A stretch of 64,000 nucleotides of DNA from Crocodylus rhombifer (lineage: Eukaryota > Chordata > Crocodylia > Crocodylidae): assembly GCA_038503035.1 (NCBI GenBank), contig JAVSML010024016.1, forward strand, positions 1,506,327 to 1,570,326, written 5' to 3'. Below, in pieces: positions 46,691 through 57,149 of the stretch (position 1 is the first letter of the stretch; the number at the start of each line of letters is the position of its first letter). A program made the position numbers and the translations under genes. The notes under the pieces were generated by a model. The model had not been told where the DNA came from. It worked only from the letters and a program-made list of their open reading frames with translations, and made no database searches.

Positions 46691-48589
46691 TATCTTTTGT
46701 GATTGAGTTTTTGGCTGACAAACAAAACTCTGCACAAAACAGAGCTTCACAGGATATGTAAATACAGCCAATCAAGATACGATAGTGGTATTCTGCCAGC
46801 ACTTTTTATCTATACCAAGGATTTGACTTCAGTTAGAAGGAGGAGTTTCCAGCAGTCATAGTTGTTGAGTCCAGTGGCTGTAAAAGAACTGGGGTACTAT
46901 TAGAAAGAGATCTAAAAGCAAAAAGTATAGGCTCCTTCATAAAAGAAGGAACCAAAACAGGAGATGGATATATAATCCATCCCCTGGTTAAATAGACAGA
47001 TTAACCTTGGATTTAAATCTGGTGCTGTTAAAACAAACACCCCTGACAAAAAGAATAAACCTGTCTTGTGAATGCTGGCATTTTGGACTGCCCTTTGCAA
47101 ACTCTTTCTCCCCTTGGGAAGCTTTCTGATCTGTTTCTGGTGCCAGCTAGTCCAGCATACCTGTTCTAGCTCTAATGTGTTTGGGGGTGACATCAAGGAG
47201 TCTTGCTGCTGTTGGCCCTAACAGATAAGGAAATACCTGAACAAAGTGAGATGTTGAATAAACAGCCATCTGTTTTTAACACCCTATAGTGGAATTGTGG
47301 GTATACTGTTTCGGTAGTTGTTGCAGCAAGTTTCACCTGTAACTCTTATACTTTATCCGAGGATAGCTTTTCAAATGTCAGGTTGACGAATAGTTCAGCC
47401 TAGCAAAAAAGTAAAACCTTCTAGAAAGTGAGCAAAGTCCCTTTGGCTATTGTAGTTCATTGAGGGTGAGGAAGAAAACAAACTCAGTTTAAAAAAAACA
47501 AAACAAAACCTTTTTTTCTACAAAGATAAAACAAAAGGGAGTTGAAGTTTAATATCTGCTTTGAATACAGCCTCATTAAGTATATATTAGGCCTTTACAA
47601 GGGATAGCAGAGTTGGGGAGAAAAAAGCAAAAAAAAAATTATTGCTTGAAAATTTACGTGCTGAGTGTAGACATTGACAAGTACATATGTCAAGTTAATT
47701 ATATTTAGAGTCATACAGATCGTTATTAACTTTGCCAATTGCTTCAAAGCAAATGGTAGATATTTTAAATATCTATTACTGGCTGCTTCTTGTAATTCGT
47801 CTAGTATGTGTTCTCAAATACTGATATAATCATACAAGTGTATAAGATAAAACCAGTGATTTTGTAAAGTGACTATTGCATGCTTACAGACTCCACTGTG
47901 CTGGATTTAGATTGAAGAGTAGGCTGGGTAGTTGGCCTCTACATTCCCATCACTTTCCACATAAATGTTCACTTGCAAGACAGTTTGGGATGCTTCCAGT
48001 TACCTCCTTGACTAATGCAACTTCCTGGTCCTTATGCCAGATTTTAGCACACCTTGGTGCCCCATCAGATCCAGACTGAGCTGGTGAGTGCCTTTGCAGA
48101 ACCTTCTTTACTGTCCTTGCACTGAACATTGAATCTTTGTTAAATTTGCAATTTTAGGTTCAAAAACATTAAAACTTTGGCTCATTGAAATCTGCAAATT
48201 CTGTTAGGCGATAGCTAGAAAGAGAGAGGAAACAAAAAGCTTCTCAGCTTGCTTGCAGATCTTCCCCCTCCTGGCCCCATAAGGCAAAAAATCAAAAAAG
48301 GGTTCTGTTACAGGTTATTTTTAACCATTCTAAATTTGGGGAATGTTAGGTGGTGTTAAAGTTAGAACAGTTTCAGAGCTAGTCGCGGGTTAAGGCTTAA
48401 TGCGATCCCTGACCTGCAAAACTGTGACTTGGCAGTAGATGGCCTGGCAAGCAGGAGCATGGCTAGAAGTATGTCTTTAAAGTAGGCACATCTAGGGGCT
48501 GGGAAGAAGATTCCACTGCTGTGCATGAATCCTTAAGCCACAATGACATACAGGAGGGTGCTCAAGTAATGGACATAAAAATAAGCACT
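46691..48589. other. AT-rich presumed intron, no feature recognised
   Basis: No exon, RNA gene or clear transposon was seen. Confidence 0.45.
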
Positions 48590-51440
48590 AACATCTTGAG
48601 AGAGAGGTGGTGTGACAGAAAATCTGAGGTGACCAGGGGGGGAACTCAGGTGTCTTTATGGGAATGCCAGAAATGTGGGAAACAAACAGGAGGAACTGGC
48701 ACTCCTTCTGACTGAAGAGGATTTTGATCTGATTGGGTTGATGAAGACCTGGTGGGATGAGACGCATGGTTGGGTAGTCACTATTGAGGTCTACAGACTT
48801 TACAGGAAGGATTGGGTTGGGAAGAAGAGAGGAGGTGTGGCCTTCTATTTGAAAAAGTGGTACCCTTCCCTGCAGGTCACATTTGACATTAGGGAAGGGT
48901 CCCTTGAGACCCTCTGGGTCAGGATACAAGGGGGACCAGGAGAGGGAGACCTGATGGTAGGAGTCTACTACAGGCCTCCCTCCCAGGAGGAGGAGTGCGA
49001 TCAGGCATTCTCTGGAGAGCTGACAGGCAGCTTGCGCTAGAGACATGATTGTCATGGGTGACTTCAACTACCCTGACATCTGTTGGGAGGACCACTCAGC
49101 CACCTCCAGCAGGTCAGCCAACTTTTCAGCAACAGTAGACAATCTGTTTCTGACACAGGTTGTGGAAGGGCCTATTAGGGATAAGGACACTCTGGATTTG
49201 GTGCTAACCAAGGGGGAGTACGTCATAGGCAACCTGAGAATTAGTGGTACTCTGGCCGACAGTGATTATGACCTGATAAGGTTCACCATCGACTGTAAGA
49301 CTGGGAAATCAATCAGCAGAACAGAAGTTCTAGATTCCAGGAAGGCAGATTTTGACAGGCTCAAGAGGCTAATAGAAGAGGCTGTCTGTGACCAGCAACT
49401 GGAGGGTTTGGGAGTCCAAGAATGGTGATGCTTCCTTAAGGAGGCAGTTCTCACAACTCAAAAACAGGCTATCCCCATATGGATGAAAAATGGGAAAAGA
49501 ACCAAGAGACCCACTTGGCTTAATGAGGATATTGGGGAGCTATTGAAAAAGAAAGAAGAAGCATATAAGCAATGGAAGAACAGATCAGCTACCAGAGAGG
49601 AATACATCTGTATCGCCAGAGTCTGCAGATATGAGACAATGAAAGCTAAGGAAAGCATGGAAATCAAGTTGGCAACTGGTAAAAGACAACAGAGCCTTCC
49701 CTAGGGTATGGCAAATTGGGGCGACTGCCCTGGGCCCCTCAGAGCCGGGCAGAGCGGCCATGGCCTGGGTAAAATCTTTGAAAAATTTGTTAAGGAGGCC
49801 ATCAATCACAAGCTGGCAACTGAAGGGGTGTTGCAAAGCAGCCAGCACAGCTTTGTTGAGGGTAGATCATGCCGGATTAACCTAGTGTCCTTCTACGACC
49901 AAGTAACTGGCCATCTGGACAAGGGACATGAGGTTGACATCATTTACTTAGATTTCAGTAAAGCCTTTGACTCCATTTCCCACAAGATTCTCTCAATCAT
50001 ACTGGATGGTACTAGGCTGGACCAGTCTACAGTGAGGTGGGTGGACAACTGGCTTAGAGGCCACTCCCAGAGAGTTGTAATCCATGGGATGGCGTCATCC
50101 TGGAGACGCATCTCCAGTGGTGTCCCTAAGAGATCAGTGCTTGGACCCATGCTCTTTAATATATTTATTAATGACTTGGATGAGAGGGTGGAAAGCTCAA
50201 TGATTAAGCTCACGGATGATACCGAGCTGTGGGGAAACATGGGCACGCCAGAGGATGTGGGAAAGACTAGATGGAGGATGACCTTGACAGACTGGATTCA
50301 TGGGTGGAACCAGATCAGATGAGGTTTAACAACTAGACAAAGTCCTTCACCTGGGTAGGAAGAACCCTCACCATAACTACGTGATGGGTGGTAGTCCACT
50401 GGCTGGAACAGCATCTGAATGAGACCTGGGGGTCATGATTGATTGGAAGATGAATATGAGCCAAAATTGTGACGAGGTTGCCAGAAGGGAAAACAGAGCT
50501 CTGGCTTGCATCAGCTGATGTGTGCCCAGTAGATCCAGGGAGGTACTCCTTCCTCTCTCTCTGGTGTTGGTGAGGCCTCAGCTGGAGTACTGTGACGTGT
50601 TCTGGGCACTGTGCTTCAAGAAGGATGTGGAGAAGCTTGAGAGGGTACAAAGAAGGGCCACCTGTATTGTTAAGGACATGGAGGATAGGTCCTATGAGGA
50701 GACTCCGGGAACTGGGCCTGTTCAGTTTGAATACAAGAAGGCTGAGAGGCAACTTGATAACTGCTTACAAGTATTTTGGGGGGAGCATCAAGATCTAGGG
50801 GTGCAACTGTTCAGGAAGGCACCTCAAGGGAGGACAAGGACCAATGGGCATAAACTAATAGAAGGTAAATTCAGGCTAGACATAAGGAGAAAACCTTTTC
50901 TCTGTAAGGGTCACCAGAATCTGAAACACGCTTCCAGCAGAAGTGGTGCAGTCACCCTCCTTGGAGGCGTTCAGGATCAGGCTGGACAGGCACTTTGTCA
51001 AGCTTGTCTGAGTCCAGTAGCTACCTGCCCATGGCAGGGGACTGGAATTGATGATCTTACAGGTCCCTTCTGGTCTTTCAGTTCCATAGGTGACTGGTGC
51101 CTCGAGTCAGGGGATGGGGGGGCACATGCCCCCCTCGACACCATTCAGCAACGGGGGGTGAGGGAGTCCCCTGCAGCCAATCTCATTAACTGGGGGGGGG
51201 TCCCCCCCATGGGTGATCTCACTTACCAGAAAGAGGCCATACTGCTTCTAGAAGTCCTGTGGCTGTTTTTGCTAGCAGCCCCCCTCCCCAGCCGGCGCTC
51301 GCAGGGTGGGCACCGGTGGTCCTGCCTGCCCCCCTGCCCATCACCTAAACAGGGGGCCTGACAGGGTGTGCATCAGCACCCTCGGGGGGTGCATGTGCAC
51401 CCCCTACATGTCACCACTATTCAATTCTGTAATTCTGTGA
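48590..51440 (+). mobile_element. CR1 LINE with endonuclease, partial RT and 3' tail
   Basis: Plus-strand CR1. The frame 48675-49037 covers the endonuclease N-terminal part (NKQEELALLLTEEDFDLIGL, MKTWWDETHGW, GDLMVGVYYRPPSQEE). Frame 49045-49425 continues with GDFNYPDICWEDHSA, SDYDLIRFTIDCKTGKS. Frame 49708-50319 carries the RT palm (EVDIIYLDFSKAFDSISHKI, SVLGPMLFNIFINDLDE) with the FADD box changed to LTDD. The RT fingers (the IFKKG region) are missing at about 49700-49770, so there is an internal deletion there. Frames at 50522-51070 contain [29 protein letters not shown] and GHKLIEGKFRLDI. The tail (attctgtaattctgtga, 51423-51440) is separated from the body by an insertion at about 51085-51417. 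Confidence 0.9.
51085..51417. mobile_element. Non-autonomous element inserted in the CR1 tail
   Basis: The CR1 3' region reads ggtcccttctggtctttcag up to about 51080 and only resumes as attcaattctgtaattctg at about 51419, leaving about 330 bp of unrelated GC-rich sequence. The inserted right end (tgcaccccctacatgtca) recurs at 55640-55665. The left end (ggtgactggtgcctcgagtc) is only loosely inverted to it. Family unknown; no TSD could be fixed. Confidence 0.55.
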
Positions 51441-51479
51441 AACTTTGCAACACCACAAACTGAACAAGTAACACACTAA

Positions 51480-52085
51480 TCAGTGCGCGGCTCTGCTAAT
51501 TTGCACTGTCAGTCCAATATTTGCTATGGGGATTTCTGGGTAACAAAAAAAAAAATAATCCTGGAAAAAAGTGGCATAACCCACACCAAAATGGCGAGTG
51601 CCAGGACATATGGAGACAGGGGAGCAGACAGCCCAAGGATACCTGCTCTCCCATTTGTGTGCGCTCTGGAGCCCCCATGCTGAGGCATCCTGTGGCCCTA
51701 GGGCACAAGGTGCCTCAAGATGGGGGAACATGCAATCCTGGGCTGGATGCTCCCCTGTCTCCACATGCCTCAGCGCAGGGGACTTCACTCTGCAATGAAG
51801 CCCGCACACGGAGACAGGGGAGCAGTCAGCCCAGGGCTGCCTGCTTCCCCATCTTGAGGCACCCTGCACGCCAGGCAGGCGGGAAATGGCTGGCTGGGGT
51901 GCAGGGTGCCTCGGGACAGGGGTTTCACAGTGCATGAAGATGGGGGAGCAGGCAGCCCTGGGCTTTCTGCTCCCCATTTCCACATGCCACTCCTTGGCTG
52001 GCCAAGTCACAGGGTGCCTCATTGCAGGGAATGGCTATCCCCTGTTGAGGCATCCTGTGCCCTGGCCAGTCCCCGCCCCTTTAGC
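51480..52085. repeat. Array of four related hairpins
   Basis: Four palindromic modules of the form gggggagca..gcagccc / gggct..tgctccccc occur at about 51613-51650, 51719-51760, 51817-51850 and 51940-51979, spaced roughly 100-125 bases apart. Between them are inverted copies of a gaggcaccctg / agggtgcctc motif. Arms of the third module (51817-51833 with 51834-51850) pair almost completely. The region looks like a fold-back element made of repeated inverted units. Open frames of up to 180 codons on both strands are products of this repetition, not genes. Confidence 0.7.
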
Positions 52086-54579
52086 ATATGGACCAGTGGG
52101 ACAGTGTGTCCCACTGCAAAGCACATGGGCAGGGGTGTGCACCGTGGCACAAAGTAATAGCAGAAATTTGTGCCACTACTACTTGTGGGCATGCCTTTGC
52201 TCATGTGGACCAGGCCCCTGAGAGTAAATTTCAATACAGCCTTGTTCATAACCTATTAGATTGCTCAGGCACTACTAGTGGCAGTACTTGCAAAACTGGA
52301 AAGCTAAGCATGAACAGCCACTGGAAGTAAATTTTGGTCGTGACACTTGCAGTTGCAGTCTGCTCTGTGTTGGTTCCTGATTTTTCTTTCTTTGTGCTTG
52401 TTTACTCAGCATCACTCTGCTAATGTCAAAATCAAGGTTTTCAATAGCATAAACTTATTCTCCACAGAAAAGTTGAAAGATCAGAAATACTTGCAGAATG
52501 CCTATTCCTGACATAGTTAGTTACATAGGCCCTCCAATCGGGGAAAGAAAGAAATTATAAATGACTCAGCAAAATTATTTCAGAAGTATTATTCAGTCTG
52601 TTCCCAAAATTGGGAGTAGAACAGAACTTTGCAAATTTATTGTGGTTTATGTGCTTAACTCTGTTTGCTCTACACCCAGATGATGCATATGAGTAATTCT
52701 GCGTGTCAGAATTAAAAATAGAATGGCATGCAAGAATGTATCCTTCCTAAATATAAAGATTTCCTCATGTCATAAACAAGTGCAGAGTTAAATTGATTAA
52801 TGTTCCCTTTCAAAAAATTCTTTTGTTTTACTAATTGACCCCACCACTTCTCTTTCAATATTGTGAAAGGCCTTTGTTTTTTGCACACCCTATCATAAAG
52901 ATTTTCCTGTTGGTTCTGTTTTGTGATCAGTGAGTTTTTTTAATTTGCATATTCACTATCTGATTTTTGTCATTGTGTTTATATTGTAATAGCTTGTTTA
53001 GCTGTTCCTTCCTTTTGTTTTTTTTATTTCCATGAAGTATTTTATCTGCTTCCCAGACTTTCATTAACCCTCTGAAGTAAGCAACCTTATGAACAGTACT
53101 AATACTATAGCGCTTGTCTTTGGCGTACTTACTGGAGACAGACCCCTGGCAGGGGGAGAGAAGGTCCTATGAACTTGGAATTCTTGGAAAATAGAAGTTA
53201 ATGCCTTTGTTTTGTTATTTCCATGGGGACAAGATAGTTATTCTAATGAGCTTGTAAAAACATGTTACAAATATGCACAGGGAGTGGGATTCTTTGTAAC
53301 AATTGCTTTCTGGGTGGATTTCTTTTCTTTGGAACTTAACTCTTTGCCCACTTTCCTACCTCATTGATAGAGATTTCTTCTCTGTTGGGAAGGGTGCTTT
53401 TAAGAAAACAGGAAATCCATAGAAGCCTGACTGCCTTATTTAACCTGCAGTGTTCAAAACCTGTTCAAAACATAGTATGTAGAAATTTCAGTGCTCTGTT
53501 TCAGAAAAAAAGGCCGATTATTCTAGCCCACCTCCTGGTGCCCTGTGAAGTGCAAATAAGAATGTCTGTAGAATCAGGTCTGTCTATGGATAGTGGAAAG
53601 ATCTGTCTTGAAAGTGATTGTTTCTGTCTGATGGGGTTTGGTCAGTCCTTCAGAGAGAGGCATGTGTCAAGGGTTGGATGAGGCAGGCGTTCTCCCATGT
53701 TCTTTTGAATGGAAAACTCAGAATCACGTGCGTCTCCTTCTTCCATCCCTGGCCTTTTTCAAACTTTTGTGCCACAGCTTCTGAGAAAGTTGAGTCCAAA
53801 AGGTGGATCAGAATAAGAAATATGGCCAGCTACGTATGAACTGGGTCTTTGTGGGAAGGAAGGAGGAAAACCACGGATAGAAGTTTCCTATTTAAACAAG
53901 TGGTGGGACGGAAACCTGGGGTATGATTCTAAAGCTAGGGTAAATTAAATGATGCTCTCATTTGCCAAGAAGCTCCAGTTACTTGCCAGATTATCCCCAA
54001 TATAATACCTTTAGCTACCACATTGTTATGTTGGAAATAAATTTGGTTCTTCGTTCTCAGATAGCTCACAGTGAACTTGAAACAGCTCATGCCCAATACC
54101 ACTAGCAGCAGGTTCTGAGTGATAAATATCCCACAGTCTCATGCACAGTAGGGTGCAGCATCTGAATCTCAAGCCAGGCATTGTTTTTGGAGGTGTGGTA
54201 ACAGTAAGTGAGGGCTCATACTTGTTGCTGTTTGAACAGACTGCAAGGACAGAGAAAGTGTGTGCTGGCAACAGCACGATCAGGCTGGAAAAACTGCAGT
54301 TTAATTTGACTTTAATAACTAAATGTCATCATCGTCACTCTGAACAACAATACTGGGCTCTTGCAGAAACTTGGAGAGATGCTGGCAAAAAAAAAAAAAA
54401 TTTTCTATACTGTGTAGCATGCTTGACACAAACCAGCACAGTTGGATGAAGACCATTCATGAGTAGGTTTGTAACCTGTGCAATCAATCTGTCCATCTTC
54501 AGAAGAGATCATTAGGAATTTTAAATTGGATTTTGGCCTTTGTAAAGGAAAGTGGTTTGTCCGTTTTGTTTATTTGTTG
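52086..54579. other. Presumed intronic sequence, no feature recognised
   Basis: Mostly AT-rich non-coding DNA. A 105-codon plus frame at 53364-53678 has no recognisable domain. Confidence 0.45.
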
Positions 54580-54795
54580 GACTGGCATTAAGTGACCAGA
54601 ATCAAAAATTTGAAGCAACAAAACTGACTTAAAATCCCAAGCTCCAACCACACCCCCCATTGCGCTTTTAGATGTTACTAATACTCATTTTAGAAAATGG
54701 AAGTCACACCAAAACACTCTTGGATACTATATAAAATGTCTGAAAAAAAACGCGGTACAGAAATAATGAGTGCCTCCCTAGGTACTTATCCTGAG
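54580..54795 (+). repeat. Unnamed interspersed repeat, copy 1
   Basis: The sequence from gcattaagtgaccagaatc to aataatgagtgcctccc is the reverse complement of 63766-63986, with about one difference per ten bases by eye. No coding capacity and no known family recognised. Confidence 0.82.
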
Positions 54796-55374
54796 CTTCC
54801 TGGAAAGATGAACAATCCAGGTTACCAGCTCACACTGGTCAATATTGAAATCAATGAAGACCTCTTATTAAAGTTAATGGATGGTAGAGCTAAGCCTTTA
54901 GAGCACATTTCATGTTAGCCTACTTGTGTGACTTCTGCGATTTCTAAGATTGAGTGAGATTAGAGCAAAAAGAAGTAGGCTTTTGTCAGGGTTCTTCTGG
55001 GTGGCTTTTCCCTACACTTGACAGGAATTTGGATCCCAAGATGACAGACTCATGTTGCACAGCCTGAGTTAGATGCCTGAGGGTGCAGGAGTTTGCACCC
55101 ATTGTGTCTGGCATTTCTTATTTCTTACTGTATGCACAGTCTTCAGGTGCATAAGCTGCTCATTGACAGAAGAGGAGAGCTGCACAACTTCCCAGGCAGA
55201 AAAGGATCATTCTCTTGAGATGAGATAAGGTGCACTTTTTGGACTGAGAATGAGAAGAATAAGAAATTTCATCCCAAAGCTTAATCTGGAGGAAAATCAG
55301 TGGAGCTCACTGTCAATGGCACTGGAATGAAAGTATTATCCCAATCATAACTGCCAATATAGCACTATTAACAC

Positions 55375-55668
55375 CATGAATGATGCATGCCCCTGGCAGC
55401 TAAGGGGGCACGGCGGCAGTGGGAATGTGTCGGTGGCGACAGGAGTGAGGTGGTGGTAAGCAGGGGAGCTCCCGCAGCTGCTGTCGGTGCTGTTGGCGGC
55501 AGACAGGGTGGGGGAGGTGGCAAGCGCTGGCCAGGGGATCGCAGACCACCCACAAATGCTGCCAGCAGTGTCTGGTAGGGTGGTGAGCAGTGATTGCCTG
55601 CAGGTGCCTTTTTGTAGGGGGTGCACCGTCATGCTCAGGAGGTGCACGTGCACCCCCTACATGTCATC
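55375..55668. mobile_element. Relative of the 51.1-kb GC-rich insertion
   Basis: The right end contains a perfect 14-bp palindrome (ggtgcacgtgcacc) followed by ccctacatgtcat, matching the right end of the 51.1-51.4 kb element. The interior is GC-rich (ggcggcag-type repeats). The left boundary near atgcatgcccctggcagc is uncertain. Confidence 0.5.
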
Positions 55669-57149
55669 CCTGATTAACACGACATATAATTCCAATTCTG
55701 CATTCACTGTTTATGTGGAATACATCTCTCTAAATGTAAACTGTTTAACATTTTATTTAGGGCACCTCTTTCCAGTTGCTGCAGGATACAGTCTTGTGGT
55801 GCTTTGTTCAAGTATATATGTCATTGGTTATACTTCAAATTTTTCTCTCCTCTTGCCTACCCCTAATATGTTCATGATTAATGAGGTCTGTGTGAGATTG
55901 CCCTTTTCATTGATGGGAATGTAACCCTGCTGCTGAGCGCCTGTCAGCAGCAACAAGGGCTGGGTTCCATTTCAGGGATAGTAAATATATTTTACCATGG
56001 CTTGCCCCCACCTAGTCTACCTGGGAAACACTAGATAAAACACTAGGGTGTCCAGTAAAACCAACCACCCTTCCCTCACAAGCAGTATGAACACAAACCC
56101 CTGATTTATTATAAACACCCACACACCACATGCGGTCAGGCAAAACGAACAAAAAAAGAAAGCACTGTTTAAACACCGGTTTAAAATATACCCTCTGTCA
56201 CCTGTACCCCTTTTAGGGAGCCTTCAAAGCCAGGCTTGGCAGTCCAAGAGTGGGGGAGTCTTACCCAAAAGAAGTCATTCCCCGGGGATTGGAGTGCACC
56301 GTGTCTCTTGCCATCACCATCATCATACACTGGGGAGGGCCGATCTCTGTTCCCGCCGTGGATTCCCATTGATGTGACTTCACTAAGCTGCTGCGAAGCT
56401 TCAATCTCAGCTCCTGCCTGAGTGACTGGGGCGGGGGTGAGCTACCAGCTCCTGCCCTGGACTCCCAGTCCAAACCCTGCAGGGCTGCTGGACTTAAAAC
56501 CCAGGCTCTCTGTATCACCTGGCCTCAGGCTCTGGCCAGGATTCCAGCATTTCCCCCCTCCCCTCTCCAGGAGACCCAGGGAAAAACAGAGAAAGAGCCC
56601 CCAGTTCAGGTGGCCTCAACTTTAGAATAACCTTTCTGACTTCGTCCAGGGCCCCAGCCACCAAGCAGCCTCATTTGAACACTGTTAATGTAGACCACTG
56701 TTAATGTAGGCTCCTGTTAATAGGATTAACTCCAGGATTTGGCCGGTCACTCAACTGGTTCTGCTGAGGAATCTTAAGGTAGTGGTCTGAGGTGGGGTGG
56801 GAGGTGGTCCTCTCCCCTCCTCGAGGAGGCACAATGTACAAGTCACGCAGAAAACATGATCATTTTCTCAGCCAGGCAGGGTGCACAGTGACATGAAACA
56901 CTTTATAGCACAAAATGACTTGTGCATTTTGGGTGTGCTACAGAAAGAAGACAGATCTGTGGTAAACCAGCGTTGTCCTCTTATCAGCTAAGTGCAGCAG
57001 TGAGACTACTGCAGCTGATTAAAGCTCTTTTCATACCAGAATGCAATGTCTTTGGCCTGGAGTCAACACTTATTTCTCGGATTATGCTAAGTACATGCAG
57101 CCATTCTAACACTCATCCTGACCAGACCTTATGAGTGAAACCCTATGGG
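55669..57149. other. Unassigned sequence, possible old repeat at 55.93-56.80 kb
   Basis: GC-richer segment with many CC-rich words and short near-repeats of actgttaatgtag at 56680-56720. It could be an old LTR-type fragment, but no paired copy or coding sequence supports that. Confidence 0.35.

Noticed and set aside
51480..52022. 180-codon minus-strand and 138-codon plus-strand frames
   Set aside because: They arise from the repeated hairpin units, as shown by internally repetitive products such as repeated CLLPC/PAPPS-like words.
55930..56800. Possible LTR-type fragment
   Set aside because: Composition is suggestive but there is no paired repeat, primer-binding site or coding sequence.
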